Assembly: GCA_014898415.1 (NCBI GenBank)
Contig: RCTD01000011.1
Location: 1,488,001 to 1,552,000, forward strand
Direction of reading: 5' to 3'
Length of the DNA stretch: 64,000 bases
DNA from: Stromatinia cepivora
Taxonomy: Eukaryota; Ascomycota; Leotiomycetes; Helotiales; Sclerotiniaceae
Shown here: positions 23,883-36,195 of the stretch, one piece after another
Layout: every line of letters begins with the position of its first letter
Position numbering within the stretch: the stretch's first letter is position 1
Notes under the pieces: generated by a model
What the model saw: only the letters and a program-made list of their open reading frames with translations
The model's database searches: none
Told to the model about the DNA's origin: nothing
Position numbers and translations under genes: made by a program

Positions 23883-26800
23883 CTAAAACATTTCACCATC
23901 AAGCAACAGTTTTGACCGACTAGTCGCCAATTCCTGAATAACAGCAGCCAACTCGTCAAGCACCGTATTCACAAACACTGAATCCCTTTCACTTCCCACC
24001 ACCCCAACATGCATTTGTCCTTCCTTAACGAACGTGACGGCCTTGAAAGGGGTAGCCGCATCACCATGCGGATTCAGAATATCCACCTTGCATTCTCCTC
24101 CTGCAAAAGGCATGGTATCGAAATCATCCCAGTCCTGATGATGAACAATGGAGTCGAAGAATTGTGCCTCTGAGTCAGATGACCATTGAGTGCACTGCTT
24201 AGAGATTTTGTCAAAGCCGAGGAAGTCATGGGCGGCAGATTCAGCACTTTGCTTTTGAACGAATCTCAGGAGATCCATGGCTGTCCATTGGGACTCGAAT
24301 GAGATGCGAGTTGGTGTGAATTGGTAACATGGTCCTACAACATTCTCCGCGCCGGCTAGGTCGATGTTTCGCCCTGAGGTAATGCTACCAAATGTCACAT
24401 CTGGCTTCTGGAGACGACGTGCTAGGACTAATGCCCATGCTGCAGTGAGCAAGTTTGCTGTGGTAATCTCTTCTGGACGTTGAGAGATATCGACTGATTT
24501 TGCTTGTAAGATTGCTTTGTCTCTAGGTTCCGCCGACTTTCCATCCAAAACGGATAATGATGAGCCATTGAGGAGATTGCGCCAGTAATTGATAGCGGTA
24601 GTTTGGGTGCGCTTATCGCAAATTCGTGCCATGTATGACGAGAAGGGTTCAAAATCGACGACTTTTTCTTCTTTGTAGAGAACTTCTAAATCTCGGAGGA
24701 GTATGGGCAGGGAGACACCATCGTACAGGGCGTGGGATAATCCTAGAATGAGGCATTCTTTACCGTTGTTGTCTTCAGCATGTAGTATCTTGAAGAAAGA
24801 GGATCCAAGTTCAAAGCCAGATTCGATGTCCGTTGTGCAGAGCTCCTTGGCGTATTGCTCAATGTCCTTGTCAGCCCTTAGCGTAGCAATATCAGGAGTA
24901 TCTAGCCCATCAATGACAACTTGAAAGAAGTTTGATTCGTGTTCAATGAAAACGGTGCGTAAGATTTCGTGAGTCTTGACGAGTGCTTTGCAGGCGCGAA
25001 ATAGTTGCTGGCGATCGATCCTTTCGTCGAGGTACAACATAGTGTATTGTATGGAGGTGCGTAATGATTGAACAGTTCCTCTAATATCCAGAGCTTGAGA
25101 GTCGGTCACCGGAGATACATCTCGAATAGACCAATTTTGGTTTGCAAGCTTCGGCTGCACAACATCGGACAAGAATGACTTGATGTCTGAATTGTTTAGT
25201 GTCGAGAATGGCTTGTATGGCTGGACCTTATTCGTCAATACTTGGTCCACCTTTAGTACTTTGGCAGCATCACCAAGACGCATGTTTTGGAAGATATCGG
25301 CAACTGTTAGACCATGTCCTTGCATACGAAGACTTGACACCAGTTTCATCGCCATGACAGAGTCGCCGCCAAGACGGAAAAAGTTGTCATCAACATCAAT
25401 TTTCTCTGATGGGATTCTAAGGATATTCGCCCACGCAGCCTGAAGAATGCTTTCCGAAGTTGTCAAATTCTGTTTGGCTGAGTTGTTTGACCAGACTTCT
25501 TTGAATCCTTGACGAAGCTCGGAGAGCACAGTTCGAGGAATTTTTGAGGCTAGCGGGTTCAACAAACTATGATCAACGTCCTTCATTTCAGCGGGCATTT
25601 TGTCAATTACGATATACGCAAATGGCATCATGTATGATGGAAGGGAATCTTGAATAAATTTGTCGAGTTTTTTGAGTGCTAGAGCAAGATTCAAGGAAAT
25701 CTTGGTACAGATAGTCGCCCTGAAACTTTGCGAATCCGAGGTATCGCAAATTATGTCGTGCTCCGCTAGTAGAATCTCGACATTTTCATCGGAAGGCTGT
25801 TGTTCTACGAAGACCAGCAGCTCTTGCTTTAAGGTTTGTTCAGAGTCTTCTGATAATGGTTGGTATACGGCCGCAGCGGCACGCACTGTTTGTGGAAGAT
25901 ATTTGGCGAAGTGAGCTTCGAGGTCCGTGATATTTATTGCGTGTCCTTGAACCGGCATGACATTCTCCTTTCGACCAACAAATACTAAGCTTTTGTCTTC
26001 TAGTAGTCGAACCATATCACCGGTGGGTTGCACTTTGCCGGTGCGGCCACCAAATGTAGAGCTTCCAGCCACGAGCCAGGCTGGGGATTCAACGCTTTCC
26101 TCTGAAAAGAAAGGCCCTTCGAGCCAGAGCTCGCCAATACAGCCGATAGGTGCCAGCAGAGATGGGTTTCGTGGATCACAAACCCAAGAAGCCACTGCTG
26201 GAGGATAAATTGACCCTTGCTTGATGCTGGCATCTACTCGGATCCTTTTCGATGACTTATCCAGAGACAACGGAGGAGTTTGATTCCATTGCCAGATTTG
26301 GTTTAATTCCGGCTCTGGTAGACATGATACCTCCTCGATTCTTCTAGAAAGACCCTTGGTTAATTGTGAACAAGCCATCCTCAATTGCTCAAGCATTCGT
26401 TCCATCTGCGAGATCTCAATCAGACTGCTATCAAAATTTGCGCAGATTCTGAACCCATTTTTACGTATTCCACAGGCTAGCATCAACGGATAAGGGTTGA
26501 AATGAAGTGATTCAAGTTCAACATCTCCTGATTTGAATCCAAGATCACTACCCACATATTCGGGCTCGGAATTGATAACCAACCCTGTTCCAGCTTCGCA
26601 TGCATGCTGAGCATCCTGGCTGACCTTTCTAATGTTTTGCATCCCCATATGCTGATATGGTATGCGGGCCAACATGCTTTGTTGCACACCCTGTAAATAA
26701 GACTCAATAGAGCTTGATCGGCCGACATTTATGCGAACGGGTACTGTTGCGATCAATGGGCCAACAATACTTTCGACGCCCTTCAGTGAGATGTCCCGAC

Positions 26801-29800
26801 CTGCGAGAGTCTCACAAAATACCACATCGTCGCTTCCTGTGTATTGCGAAGCCACGAGGGCCCATGCACCACGAATCAACGTCGCCATTGTGAAAGGTGA
26901 TTTGGTACTTCTGTTGAGAGTTATGGTAATCTCGAGGTTTGCATCTGGAGTTGGTAGGTAGTCTCTAGAAGGTAAATGCGGAAATTGTGGTCCAACGGCA
27001 TCTTCCAATTCACGTCGCCAGAAGTCTTGCATGGCGACTTCATCTGTATCACGCATATATTTGACAAAGTCACTCATGTATGCCTGCATCTCGACATTTT
27101 GGCCTTGCAAAACATTGCTGACTGCTTTCAACAATAACGGCTCTGACCATCCATCGTAAACTACATGATGAATGGTCCAGACCATATATCGGTTCTCGTC
27201 GTCTGGCCGATTGACAATAGCATATCGAGCTAAGCTGTGTCCCAAATCCATTCTCTCGTTGCGATCACTTTCCAGATATTGCTCTAGATTGGTTGAACTT
27301 CTCCAGGAGATGCCTTCTTTGAGTATAACTTGCTGAAGGCCAGGCTCTTGAAGTTGAGCCACGCGAGTACGAAGAATAGGAATTGCAGCAACAACACTCT
27401 CCCATGCCTTCTTCCACACATCAAGGTCAATATGAGATGGAATACATGTGACTCTCTGGGCAACGTATACCTCGGTTGACTTGAGCGCAAATGTGAACAA
27501 CGACTCCTGTGTGGGCGTACAAGGATATATGTTCTTAATGGATGCCTGGTCTGTTCCACAAACCTGCGATGCTTCGAGGCAGGCACTTTCAGCAGGTTGA
27601 GAAATCATTGAGAATGCTGGTGTTTCCATCTCTGTTTGCGAGTTGTAAACTTGTACGACTTCAGTCATCGCTGAGAGTGTGGGGTGGCCAAAAGTATTAA
27701 TGACACTAAGATCGAGGCCTTCGCCTCTACAAACTGTTACGAGTTTCATTGCCGCCAAAGAGTCTCCACCTAGTGCAAAGAAGTTGTCGTCAAGTCGAAT
27801 GGATTCTGCATCAAGCTTCAATATCTGGCCCCAAGCCTGTCGCAAACACTTCTCGAGATCAGTCAACTCCCGAATATTATTGTTGTTGCGAGCTGTTTCT
27901 TCATTTACGTCCCTCAGGTCCACAGTGGCACCAAATTGCCTAAGTCGTTTCCGATCAATCTTGCTTGAGATCAAAACAGGAATGTAGTTCACTGGTATAT
28001 ACGCGGTTGGCACCATGTATCGCGGTAAAACCTTGGTCAATTCTGTATTGGCGTGTGACAGCTGTTGACTCAGCTCTTCAGGAAGCTGAATTGATGCTAT
28101 ATCAGTACTCTCTTGTCCCTTCTTCTGCTGTAGCCCAATAAATGCGACCAAGGTAGGTTGGCCCCCAAGTCCCTGAGGCACAATCACCTCGGCAATCACG
28201 TTGATTTCTGAAGGCAACCTGGCCATAAGCTGACTTTCAATCTCACCAAGTTCAACACGCTGTCCACGCAATTTGACTTGCGTGTCTTTTCTTCCAATAA
28301 ACAAAATGCCTCCAGAACCGTCAGGATCGTATTTTCCAAGATCTCCAGTCTTGTATAGCCGTCCTTGACGACCAGGGTATCCGTTGTGGCCTGCAATCAG
28401 CCACGAGGGATCTTTGATGAAAGATGCTGCAGTTTTTACGGGGTCATTCAAGTAGCCTTGTCCTACAATTGGCCCTTCGACAAGCAATTCACCTACAGCA
28501 CCAACTGGCATTAGCTGTTCATGATCGTCGGGGTTGGTGATCCAGATAGCAGCTCCGTTTCCTTCTCCAATAGAGATATAATTTCTACCAGTAGCAGTGT
28601 CGCTATTTATCGTACATCCAATTGTACATTCGCAAGGGCCGTAGCCTATAATAATCCTGGTATCTTGGCCCCAAATGGTAACATCTCTTACTGATGACGC
28701 CTCTCCTCCAAGTCCCAGACCGCTAAGCGATTTTATAACATCCGAGTCCAAAATTCGAGCAACTGAAGGGGTTAATCCTGCGTAATTGACTCGCATTTTT
28801 CGCATCACTCCGTTTATGTCGTTCAGTCGATCCTCATCCGAGGGAATGCAGAGGCATCCACCATTTCCAACAGTCAATAGCATGCTGTCAATACTAACAT
28901 CGAAAGCGTAGGCCGCAAAATCAAGGACCCTGGAGTCTTCCGTATAGCCAACTGCTTTCGCTCGAGGAATTGCGCTACTTGTATATGTCTCATGAGAAAG
29001 CATGACTCCTTTTGGGGTACCTGTGCTGCCAGAGGTGAAGATTATGTACATTAGGGCGGATGGCGGCACAGCTTCTAACTGTGGGCTAATTAGTGAATTT
29101 GAGAAATGCGTGAATGTATCTTCTTCCACGACTATAATCTTTCCATTTGGAAGAATCGACTGTGAAAACTCATATTGATCGCGAGATGTTACTATGACTT
29201 CTGCGTTCACTTGTTCCGCCATATTTTGAAGGCGGGCAAGCGGAAGCGTTGGGTCAGTCATCAACAAAGTTGCCCCAACTTTCATCACCGCAAGCACGGC
29301 TACTATTGTCCATCTTGATTTCTCAAAACACACAGGTAGAACGTCGTGTAGCTTGACACCCATTTCTCTCAGAGAGCACGCTACGAAAGTGGAATATTGA
29401 TCGATTTGAGCGTATGTCAAAGTGCCGTCCCAGGAATCGATTGCTACTTTCTCAGGTGACATTTTAGCTCGTTCAGAAATAATGTCGTGTATACAAGAGC
29501 TGTAGGTTGGAGGTAGTTGGTGATTCCATCGCCATATCTCGTTCAAATCACGTGTGGTTGGGCGAACACAGTCCTCAATAGTAGCATCAGGAGTTGAAAT
29601 GCACAGTTTGATGGTGTCGACGAGTGTCTCGACGAAGTGTGTAACTGTAAATTCTAGCATGGTTTCCGTGTACCATATGGGTTGGATTTCCAGAAAGTTG
29701 TTGACGAAACGTATTTCGAGGTAGAGGATATCCTTTGCTCACCATAGTCAGCAATGTGGTAACTAACATACATGGATCGTTTGCTCACTTCATCTTTCGC

Positions 29801-30250
29801 CTCTTCAGACGTTTGGGATATAGAACTGGTGCTCAAAAGAAACGAGACAGGACTGGAAATGACGGCATCCTGACTTGATGCAACTTTCGAGATATGATGT
29901 GAAATTTCCGAAGTAGCTTGTCCGACAGTATTCTGTGATCCTGTCGTTACTTCGTCTAGCGAGAGACGCCCTTTCACGGGTTCAAGCTCGAAACTATCCT
30001 CTCTACTTTTGTAAGCCCAATCATAAGATATCTGGCTCCCTTCTTCTCGGGTTCGTAGAAGCACGATGAGCCAGGATAAAAGCAAAATATCCTCTCTCAT
30101 ACCCGTGGGTGTGATAATATGATCAGAGGAAAGACTGTTCACGTTGAAAGATCTAAAGCCCTCGCCATCAGGCTGACCTGACAATAAATCAACAAATCCA
30201 TTTTCAGGAGAGTGTTGACCTTGGGTATCATCGACATGTACAAAACCCAT
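23883..30250 (-). CDS. sidD: Extracellular siderophore NRPS (SidD/NPS6 type)
   Basis: Exon 1 is 29789-30250 and exon 2 is 23883-29732. The 56-base intron begins GTGAGC, has a GCTGAC branch site and ends AAAG; it restores frame so that the C-domain-like tail DILYLEIRFVNNFLEI joins exon 1. The product is 2,103 residues, close to Aspergillus SidD as I recall it. After a partial condensation-like N-terminus comes A1 (FTSGSTGTPKGV near 383, GYGPCE, YKTGDLGKY, GRKDTQVKLRGQRVELGEIE), T1 (LGGDSL near 806), C1 (HHVVYDG near 1008), a truncated second A domain (about 1318-1560, keeping only the late PTGDMV and GRKENV motifs), T2 (LGGDSVM near 1610) and C2 (SHALYDG near 1823). This A-T-C-dA-T-C order is the hallmark of SidD/NPS6, which joins N5-acyl-N5-hydroxyornithine units by ester bonds (fusarinine or coprogen type). 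No thioesterase follows, as expected. Neighbours SidH, SidF and the ABC transporter agree. Confidence 0.93.
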
Positions 30251-31200
30251 CCTGTCGACAGTCAAGATATTAAAGTTTTAGGGTCCTGGCGGTGTTCTGA
30301 GATTTGGAAGGCAGAGTTGAACTTCGACCGTGCATTCTATTCAGCACGGATTTGCACGGGTGCAATTGGATTGAGATATTATGTGTGATTCGAATAATTG
30401 GATAAAGTTATGATAACATGGGTTTCTCTATTGGAGTAGTAGAACCGCAAAGCCACTACTCTATACCGAGCTATTACGGCATACACAGTGCAAATTTTGA
30501 GCATAAAACCCAAACCGAGATCGGCCATTCATCTCGAATTGGACATAACAGATCGGGACGAGGTGCCATCGATTTGGCCTTGCAGTTGTTTGATTGGTAT
30601 GATTTTAATCTATGTCATCTGATAAGATGAAATGTCATTTTTTCTTAGCGGCTTCCACTTGCGGGTACTCCAGGATTAAATTTTCACCTTGCTGATCTCA
30701 TCTGATCTGATAAGATAATAATTAGCTAATCTCCGACTTCAGATCCACTTTATACGAATTAGATCAATGACACGGCGACGCCAAGCTAAACTTCGTGCTT
30801 TCCCAATTCCCATACATGGGTGTTTATTTATTTTCTTACTTCTTGGGGTTGTAAAATATTATCAGATTGATCTTTCTCCATTTCATCTGGTAAGATAAAA
30901 ATTTACTTCTTAGCACTAAAGTCCGGATCAGTTGTTCCTCACTCCCTGCTAGCACAGAATTCAGAGGCTCGGAGCAAAATAAATCAGATTGATTAGATGT
31001 TTATCCATGTCATCTGATAAGATAATAATTACATACTTTCTCCACCTTCCCGCCTTGGCTTCTCCACTACCGAATTTCTTTTTACCACATGGAAAATAAA
31101 GAGTTGCTTGGAACAGCTCTATACGACACCATTTCTCCTTCCTGAAAGAGATAGCGTTGCAAAATCGTTAATTGCCGTCACGGCCACCCTCCCTCACCAG
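30251..31200. promoter_or_regulatory. NRPS promoter region with repeated GATA modules
   Basis: This 950-base gap between the sidH stop and the sidD start contains four exact ATCTGATAA sites: 30617-30625, 30705-30713, 30859-30867 (minus) and 31012-31020, that is about 370-760 bases upstream of the NRPS ATG. A near-exact ATCTGGTAA occurs at 30884-30892. Around four of them a longer module recurs, TCATCTGATAAGATAATAAT, at about 30615, 30702, 30882 and 31011. ATCWGATAA is the known recognition sequence of the iron-responsive GATA repressor SreA and its orthologues. Chance expectation is about one such site in the whole window, so five at this cluster is striking. Regulation by iron is inferred. 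Confidence 0.75.
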
Positions 31201-32105
31201 TCACAACTTTGAATTTACCCACTTCGGCGGTCGTTTGTCCACATACGCCTGGATACCTTCGGCAAAATTAGGACTTTTAACCAGGTGGGGATACCATTCA
31301 TCAGCCAAAGTAGAAACAGTATCCTCTACACTGCCAGCTCCCCAGCCCAATCTAATACCCATACGACCAATAATTAACGCATCTGGACTATTCTTGCACA
31401 TGTCTTGAGCAACTTGAATGGCAACATCGACAACGTCGATACCAGGGCCTGCTACTCGAGTGACGAGTCCCCAATCACTCAGCGTCTTGGCACTTACGTT
31501 TCTACCAGTTAATACCAGGTCCGAGGTCCGCTGCAGGCCAAGTGTGCGAACTAGCCGTGGCAGACACCCTGCCACAGGGACTATCCCACGCTTCGCTTCG
31601 GGCAGAGAAAACACGGCCGTGGAGGCAGCGATTACGACATCGCAATTTGTTATCATTTCAAAACCCCCTCCCATGCATATGCCATTGACTGCAGCCATAA
31701 TCGGCTTTTTGCCACTTCGACGTGGAAGTCCTGCAAGACCTGGTGCAGACATGTCATTGACAACCCCTGCTCTATTCATCTCGTTCCATTCTGTTCTCGC
31801 AGGCCTTAATTAGTTTTCGTGCAACCAAAAGGATATTTTGATATTGAATAATGAATGGATAGTGGAATCTTCTAACCTTGCAGATCAGCCCCAGTACAAA
31901 ATGCTCTCCCCACGCCTGTGATAATGCCAACCCATAAGCTTTCATCTTGATCAAAAAGCTCCCATATTTCTTGGATTTCCCGACTCGTAGCTTGATCAAT
32001 ACAATTGAGCTTGTCAGGTCTATTCAATGTGACCTGAACGATTCGCTCTTGCGGAAAAGAGACATTAAAATATCGAAAATTTAAGGGTCTCGATCTGAGA
32101 GACAT
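31201..32105 (-). CDS. sidH: Enoyl-CoA hydratase/isomerase family protein, SidH-like
   Basis: Exon 1 is 31877-32105 and exon 2 is 31201-31790; the 86-base intron has GTTAGA...AACAG and restores frame as GADLQEWNEMNRAG. The product is 272 residues, normal for the crotonase fold. Crotonase features are clear: VTLNRPDKLNCID, the oxyanion-hole stretches GVGRAFCTGADLQ and AAVNGICMGGGFEMITNCD, and FSLPEAKRGIVP. The C-terminus is SKL, a canonical PTS1, so the enzyme should be peroxisomal. In Aspergillus, SidH dehydrates mevalonyl-CoA to anhydromevalonyl-CoA and is peroxisomal. Position between a SidD-type NRPS and a SidF-like transacylase makes this role far more likely than general fatty-acid beta-oxidation. 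Confidence 0.88.
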
Positions 32106-32816
32106 GTTAAAAGAGGATCGGCAATAAATAACTTGTCACTGTTACCAGCCACGGAGATTCACATACAGACGGAAAGGACAATATTGTGACTAGTTTTTAC
32201 CAGCTTCCTCCTTCAACTTTATAACATTTTGTTACTCGGCGCATGTTACCATTCGATTGGTATACGTAGGATGCTTAATTTCTTGTTTAGTCATTTCTTA
32301 GCTTGTGGTCCTAGAAAGCTCTTTCTCGCTTCGGCATCCCTGAGACTCCATTTGGAGCATAGAAGCCTACAATTGCGGTATCGGAAATGGGCGCGCGGAA
32401 AAAGGTACGGATACGCACTATAACGTACAGCCCTGCAGCTATCCTGCTCGGTCCGAGTAGCTCCTCTTATTAGGTTGGAAGTGGGGCAAGTATGAGGTAA
32501 ATCAGCATCGTTGCATTTTTCTGTTCCCTAGGGTAGAATCTATGAAAAATCTAGAGTCTTTCTTTTAGGTTCCTGGATAGATACTCCGTAGAATTTAGAA
32601 AGTTAGAAATTTGCCTTTTTACAATCCAATCCTTATGAGCGGTGTCAAATTATCTTTGTTTAAAACAACATATTACCTAGGCAATTAATACTCCTGCATA
32701 TAGAAGATATTATATTCTTCGCCGTGCATTTTGCGTCCAAATCTCTTCAATAAGCCGCCGTGAAAGTCTCGCGTCTCTACAGTTTTAATAAACTTCAAAT
32801 CATTATATTGGCGAGA
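32106..32816. promoter_or_regulatory. Divergent promoter shared by sidH and sidF
   Basis: 711 bases between the two start codons. I see only a core AGATAA (TTATCT at 32650-32655) and no exact ATCWGATAA site, in contrast with the NRPS and transporter promoters. Confidence 0.5.
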
Positions 32817-34217
32817 ATGGCACCACACAAATACCCTCTGGTAAAACTACCACACCCTTTCCTTACTACATATCACGTAAACACTGTTGCCGAAACAACA
32901 CCAGCCAGACATACTTTGACACTGGATACTCAACAACCAACAGCTGGAAAACCTTTACCTCAGCCACTACACTCTGATTCTCTCTCATGGCTTGATTTGG
33001 TATCCAGACCCGAAGCTGAGTGTCCGCCTCCATCTGATAACACCGCTTGGGCAAGAGCATGTCGAAGCCCGCAAACTACCTTTCAATGGACGGGGAACAA
33101 TGCGCCTGCTTTGGGTCAAACCTGGAATTTGGTCCACGCAATATACCTCGCTCATCCCACTTTGGAGTATTTCCGACTGACTCTGCTTGGATCTGAGAAG
33201 GAGGTCATTCGGAGCGAGTTGTTATCTACTGGTTTAGGAATTGATCACCCAAAACCATGGCGATTTTCTAAGGCAGCATCAACCGCAGCACCGACGGAAG
33301 AATTATTAATTCTTCGCGGTGCATTCTGGCAAGGAGCAGCCTCGCCATTGGGCCCTCGTCCCATCTGGGTAATTGGAGATGGCACCGATGGTCCCGTTCG
33401 AGGATCTCTAGCCCAATATCCTATCATGCCTGAAAACCACCAACTTACCATGAAATTTCCCGAAGAAGCTGTCTATACTCACCATCCAATACGTCGCCCC
33501 AAACCACACCCAGGATCCATTTGCTACAGTCGTTACATTCCCGAACTGGACGAGCATTTTTCTCTCGAAGTGGTTGATTGGCAAAAAGATGCACATTTGA
33601 AAACGTTCAACACATGGCAAAATGATCCACGTGTTGCTAAGGGTTGGAATGAAACGGGAACATTGGACCAGCATCGTGAGTATCTACGCAAGTTGCATTT
33701 TGATCCTCACGTGCTGTGCCTGTTTGGGCGCTTTAACGAGACCCGATTCTCCTATTTTGAGCTCTATTGGGCCAAAGTAAGTTACCATCTCTATTTATGG
33801 CTCTCCTTCTCTAATCTTCGGCTGAAGCTGACATTTTCCTTGCAGGAAGATCACTATGGCGCTCACTACAACGCGGGAGATTATGATCGTGGACGCCACT
33901 CTCTCGTTGGCGACGCCTCATTCCGCGGCCCACAGCGTGTAAACGCCTGGTACTCGAGTTGTATCCATTATGTATTCCTAGACGATCCGCGAACTGCAAG
34001 TGCAGTTGGAGAGCCAAAAGCCACAGGGGCCATTATTTTATCTTATGAGAATGCTCAGGGTCTTACCATCGGAAAGTATGTTGATCTGGGACACAAACGA
34101 TCTGTCCATTCAATTTGTAGTCGGGAAAAATGGTTTCAGCTATGTCCTCTATTTTGGGATGGAAGAAACCAGCCGTTGGAATCTGCGGATCGAGCAGCGT
34201 GGAATGCGAAGTTGTGA
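32817..34217 (+). CDS. sidF: N5-hydroxyornithine transacylase, SidF-like (GNAT fold)
   Basis: Exons 32817-33776 and 33846-34217; the 69-base intron has GTAAGT...TTGCAG and happens to be open in frame, so an unspliced reading would add 23 residues. The product is 443 residues, the usual SidF size. The ATG at 32817 precedes [14 protein letters not shown]. The C-terminal half is the siderophore-type GNAT domain: [67 protein letters not shown] and YVFLDDPRT. The family acylates N5-hydroxyornithine; clustering with SidH points to the anhydromevalonyl donor. The protein ends AKL, a PTS1 variant, matching the peroxisomal location known for SidF. A SidL-type acetylase is the alternative, but the neighbours argue against it. 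Confidence 0.9.
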   Translation: MAPHKYPLVKLPHPFLTTYHVNTVAETTPARHTLTLDTQQPTAGKPLPQPLHSDSLSWLDLVSRPEAECPPPSDNTAWARACRSPQTTFQWTGNNAPALGQTWNLVHAIYLAHPTLEYFRLTLLGSEKEVIRSELLSTGLGIDHPKPWRFSKAASTAAPTEELLILRGAFWQGAASPLGPRPIWVIGDGTDGPVRGSLAQYPIMPENHQLTMKFPEEAVYTHHPIRRPKPHPGSICYSRYIPELDEHFSLEVVDWQKDAHLKTFNTWQNDPRVAKGWNETGTLDQHREYLRKLHFDPHVLCLFGRFNETRFSYFELYWAKVSYHLYLWLSFSNLRLKLTFSLQEDHYGAHYNAGDYDRGRHSLVGDASFRGPQRVNAWYSSCIHYVFLDDPRTASAVGEPKATGAIILSYENAQGLTIGKYVDLGHKRSVHSICSREKWFQLCPLFWDGRNQPLESADRAAWNAKL

Positions 34218-35089
34218 GATTGGGATAGCTTGGCTGTGCTGTTTGAGATGACGAGGATGATTATGTATAAATTAATTGTTTAGGATGGGATTCGAAAAAT
34301 TGAGTAGACGCAGAAAACCCCATTATGTATTTACTCGCCATGGCTACGCAAAACATATTTCAATAATAACAATAACCTTTAACCAACATGAATGAAGTTG
34401 CTCAGCGAAGTTAGTAATGAGGCGTCTTCTGGCCAGAGTCATTGAGTTGCATATTTAAACTCGTTAAACAGGATATTGGCCACAACCTCATGCGCATGAG
34501 AACTTTGGGTGTGGTTAGTAGTTACGGCCATTATTTTGGTAGTTTTGATTTTATGTAAGATCTTACTTTTGCCTGAACAACAATATCAACAAAATTCACA
34601 TTTCTATATCTTTCTATGTGGAAGAGATGAACAAGCAGCCAGCTTGGTTCGACAATAGTGTATCGGGTACCAACACTCCCTCAAATAACATCTCTGCTTA
34701 AGCCCCACAAAGCAATTGTTTCTTGCAATCAGTTCACCTGTTGATCATACACCCTCAATTGTTTCCACAAAAGAATGTACTTGATATTATGATTTTATGG
34801 GGTCAGAACAAGTCTGGGCATCCGTGACTATAAAGCAGATAAGATACGTATTGCATCAAAATACCCCCAGCATCGCCTTGTACATATCCAAACATGCAGA
34901 AACCCCCACGAGACCTCTATACCCAAATTCAAAATCTCAAGATCAATGTGCGATTTACATGGTGACGGCTTAAACAACCTATCCCTACGCACTGCCTCAA
35001 TGACTTCACATCCAAGAAAGCTTCCATCATCAACGACATGCTCTTAAATTGCAACAGGAGGGCCAACACAAAAATCCCCAACTTGTTCT
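34218..35089. other. Intergenic between sidF and a secreted-protein gene
   Basis: About 870 bases between convergent genes. I see no gene, repeat or notable motif. Confidence 0.5.
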
Positions 35090-35763
35090 CTACAGTGCCA
35101 AAGCTCCAATTGCAATCCCAAGTGCCAACTTCATAAGATTTCCCTGTAAATCACAGCATTTAGTCCCAATCCACCTTCACCCACCCCAAACAACAAAAAG
35201 AACGAATAAGAAAAACAACATACCATCTTATCTACTCCTTTCCCAGCCTCACTACTCGCCTCCTGAAGCTTCGCCGTCCCAGTAGGCGTCCCCGTAACAA
35301 CCACCGTACTCCCCACTGTCCCACTCGCAGACAAATCTGCATTTCCCCCCAGCAACCCACCATTTCCCACCGGCCCCGCAGTCTGTACACCCTGTTGCTC
35401 ACTCTCACCGACACTAGAGCTCGTACTCGTACTCGTGCTCCTCACCGTCGACGTCACCAGACTCGAAGCACCTACAACCGTCCCATTCACAAGACCATTA
35501 ACACGCGTCTCACAATTTGCATCTGAGTCACAGGTTGTGCTGACTTGTGAGATACTGGAGCTCCCGCGACCATTTGCGAAAGAACTGGAGGACGAGGAGA
35601 ATGAGGATGAGGATGACTGGCTGTTAGATAGATCGGCTGAGGGAGCGAAGGATGCTGGGTCGGGCATGGACGGGACGTTTATGTCAAGGGAAGGAAAGTC
35701 AATAGATTGGGCGTTGATGAGAAGAGCGATGAGAGGGATGAAAAAAAAGTGGTGGGGTTGCAT
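35090..35763 (-). CDS. Small secreted Ser/Thr-rich protein with GPI-anchor-like tail
   Basis: Exon 1 is 35224-35763 and exon 2 is 35090-35143; the 80-base intron has GTATGT...TTTACAG. The product is 197 residues. It starts MQPHHFFFIPLIALLINAQS, a signal peptide with likely cleavage near residue 19. The middle is dominated by Ser/Thr runs, with one short cysteine pair (CDSDANC). The second exon encodes only GNLMKLALGIAIGALAL, a hydrophobic tail; with the small residues before it (SSEAGKGV) this looks like a GPI attachment signal. The protein is probably a wall or membrane surface mannoprotein. Function is not recognisable. The frame stays open upstream of the chosen ATG, but that stretch lacks a secretory start. 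Confidence 0.75.
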
Positions 35764-36195
35764 GGCTGTGGTTATAATCGATTGAGTATCTGCTGAAGAT
35801 AGGCAGAATGGAAATATAATGGCTGACTTGGAGCAAGTTGTTTTGACCGTCGTGTTATTCAAAAGACTGTATAAAATGAGCGAATGAATAATGAAGTGAG
35901 AAAGAATTCTGTCAGTGGGGATTAATCTGGTTGAAATTTTGGTACAGAGAGGCAAAATTCCAGTAAACAGAGAAAACTTTGCTCCGTGGAATGTAGAAGT
36001 GAGTCCTAAGTGACAACAGCATTCCTGACGGGGTTTCATCCGAAGAAAAGCAGCAATGATGGTAAACGGATTGGTCAGGAACATGATCATAATTACGTGC
36101 CTGCGTTTCGGTGAAGGTTGCCAGATTGAGAAAATAAAACAGTCATATCAATATTTTACTATTTTCAACAAGATTTGAGTGAGGAATCTGTATGA
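35764..36195. other. Short intergenic region
   Basis: 432 bases holding the promoter of the secreted-protein gene and the 3' flank of the exoribonuclease gene. Nothing further is seen. Confidence 0.5.
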
